Assembly: GCA_017552535.1 (NCBI GenBank)
Contig: JAFZPV010000030.1
Location: 1-61,362, forward strand
From: Clostridia bacterium
GTDB lineage: Bacteria; Bacillota; Clostridia; Christensenellales; Aristaeellaceae
DNA length: 61,362 nt
Direction: 5' to 3'
Shown here: positions 61,075 through 61,362 of the stretch, in pieces
How positions within the stretch are numbered: position 1 is the first letter of the stretch
Layout of the letters: the number at the start of each line of letters is the position of its first letter
Notes under the pieces: generated by a model
The model's input: only the letters and a program-made list of their open reading frames with translations
What the model was told of the DNA's origin: nothing
Database searches by the model: none
Translations under genes and position numbers: made by a program

Positions 61075-61147
61075 GTTGAGCATCGCCACCGGGCAAATTG
61101 AGCGTCGTTTCCGCGCGGGTTGAGCAAGGTTTCCGCGCCCGTTGAGC
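61075..61147. repeat. IS21 multiple terminal repeats
   Basis: GTTGAGC, ATTGAGC, GTTGAGC and GTTGAGC start at 61075, 61097, 61119 and 61141, exactly 22 bp apart, with related GTTTCCGCG sequence between them. In this family such repeats are transposase-binding sites. Confidence 0.85.
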
Positions 61148-61209
61148 GTGCGGTAAAATGTAGGTATGCATCCATGCGGATGCAAATATCTACAGAGGAG
61201 GTCAGTCGA

Positions 61210-61362
61210 ATGACGACCAATTACCGCGAGATACTCAGACTGAAAAGCCTGGGGCTCAACAAGACCGACATCGCACGAAGCGTGCTGTGTGCCCGCAACA
61301 CGGTGTCAACAGTGCTGGAGCGCGCAGAAGCGTGCGGACTCCAGTGGCCTTTGCCAGACGGG
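61210..61362 (+). CDS. istA: IS21-family transposase IstA, N-terminal part
   Basis: The frame from ATG 61210 is open to the window end (51 codons). The start MTTNYREILRLKSLGLNKTD is followed by IARSVLCARNTVSTVLERA, a helix-turn-helix typical of the IstA N-terminus. GAGGAGG lies about 9 nt upstream. The DDE catalytic domain and istB would follow outside the window. Confidence 0.85.
   Translation, partial: MTTNYREILRLKSLGLNKTDIARSVLCARNTVSTVLERAEACGLQWPLPDG

Larger units (their letters stand above)
61056..61362 (+). mobile_element. IS21-family insertion sequence, left end (partial)
   Basis: The left end carries four GTTGAGC/ATTGAGC repeats with a 22-bp period and then an istA start, the layout of IS21-family elements with multiple terminal repeats. 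The element continues past the window end; istB and the right end are not visible. Confidence 0.8.

Overview
The window looks like GC-rich (roughly 60% G+C) gut or rumen Clostridia (Bacillota). Supporting signs are a T-box leader, an ECF-type vitamin importer S component, an RsbV/RsbW-type partner switch, many carbohydrate ABC importers without their own ATPase, sigma-A promoters close to TTGACA/TATAAT, and Tn4451-type (TnpX/TnpW) mobile DNA. I cannot fix the genus from sequence alone; a Christensenellales- or Oscillospirales-like lineage is my guess.

Layout. 1-415 is the distal end of an AT-rich integrated element that stops inside the 3' half of a tRNA-Lys(CTT) gene. 503-4718 holds a flippase-like membrane protein, a GNAT acetyltransferase, an aldose epimerase and a beta-lactamase-fold hydrolase. 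4855-12542 (rightward) holds a C45 acyltransferase/peptidase-like Ntn hydrolase, a GlcNAc-kinase-like protein, a membrane/ceramidase fusion, a SIS sugar isomerase-like protein, a small membrane protein and a frameshifted Sel1-repeat protein. 12616-15908 (leftward) pairs a GH2 enzyme with a sugar isomerase. 16426-22726 (rightward) has aspartate kinase, then a complete sugar ABC importer (binding protein and two permeases) followed by a GH43-type enzyme. 22802-34890 is one long leftward operon of nine genes: a second importer, a large glycosidase, a Gfo/Idh oxidoreductase, PdxA2, a DUF1537 kinase, a DapA-like aldolase and an Asp-box (sialidase-fold) protein. This set reads as uptake, trimming and oxidative breakdown of an acidic or oxidised sugar.

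35069-39378 (leftward) has an orphan anti-sigma kinase/antagonist pair, two small envelope proteins, a TGS-uridine kinase and an HD phosphohydrolase. 39561-53920 (rightward) has a large surface protein, a Trp T-box controlling a cupin gene and trpS, folC, a YcdB-like secreted protein, HU, an AraC regulator next to a fucose-isomerase-family enzyme, an ECF S component and a polytopic GT-C-like protein.

54478-61362 is increasingly accessory: a small conserved protein, a structured repeat, then a compact leftward mobile element carrying a large serine recombinase (frameshifted), TnpW, an HK97-type major capsid protein and a short primase-polymerase, with a roughly 1 kb non-coding control region containing 10-bp direct repeats. 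The window ends inside an IS21-family element.

The most unusual content is non-coding. Two strings of hairpins (16154-16404 and 54819-55099) keep the same scaffold but have compensating changes in their stems. Three intergenic elements are built from inverted 7-bp repeats. The capsid-plus-recombinase element without packaging genes is the most interesting coding system. Gene functions are inferred from motifs read by eye; no database search was run.
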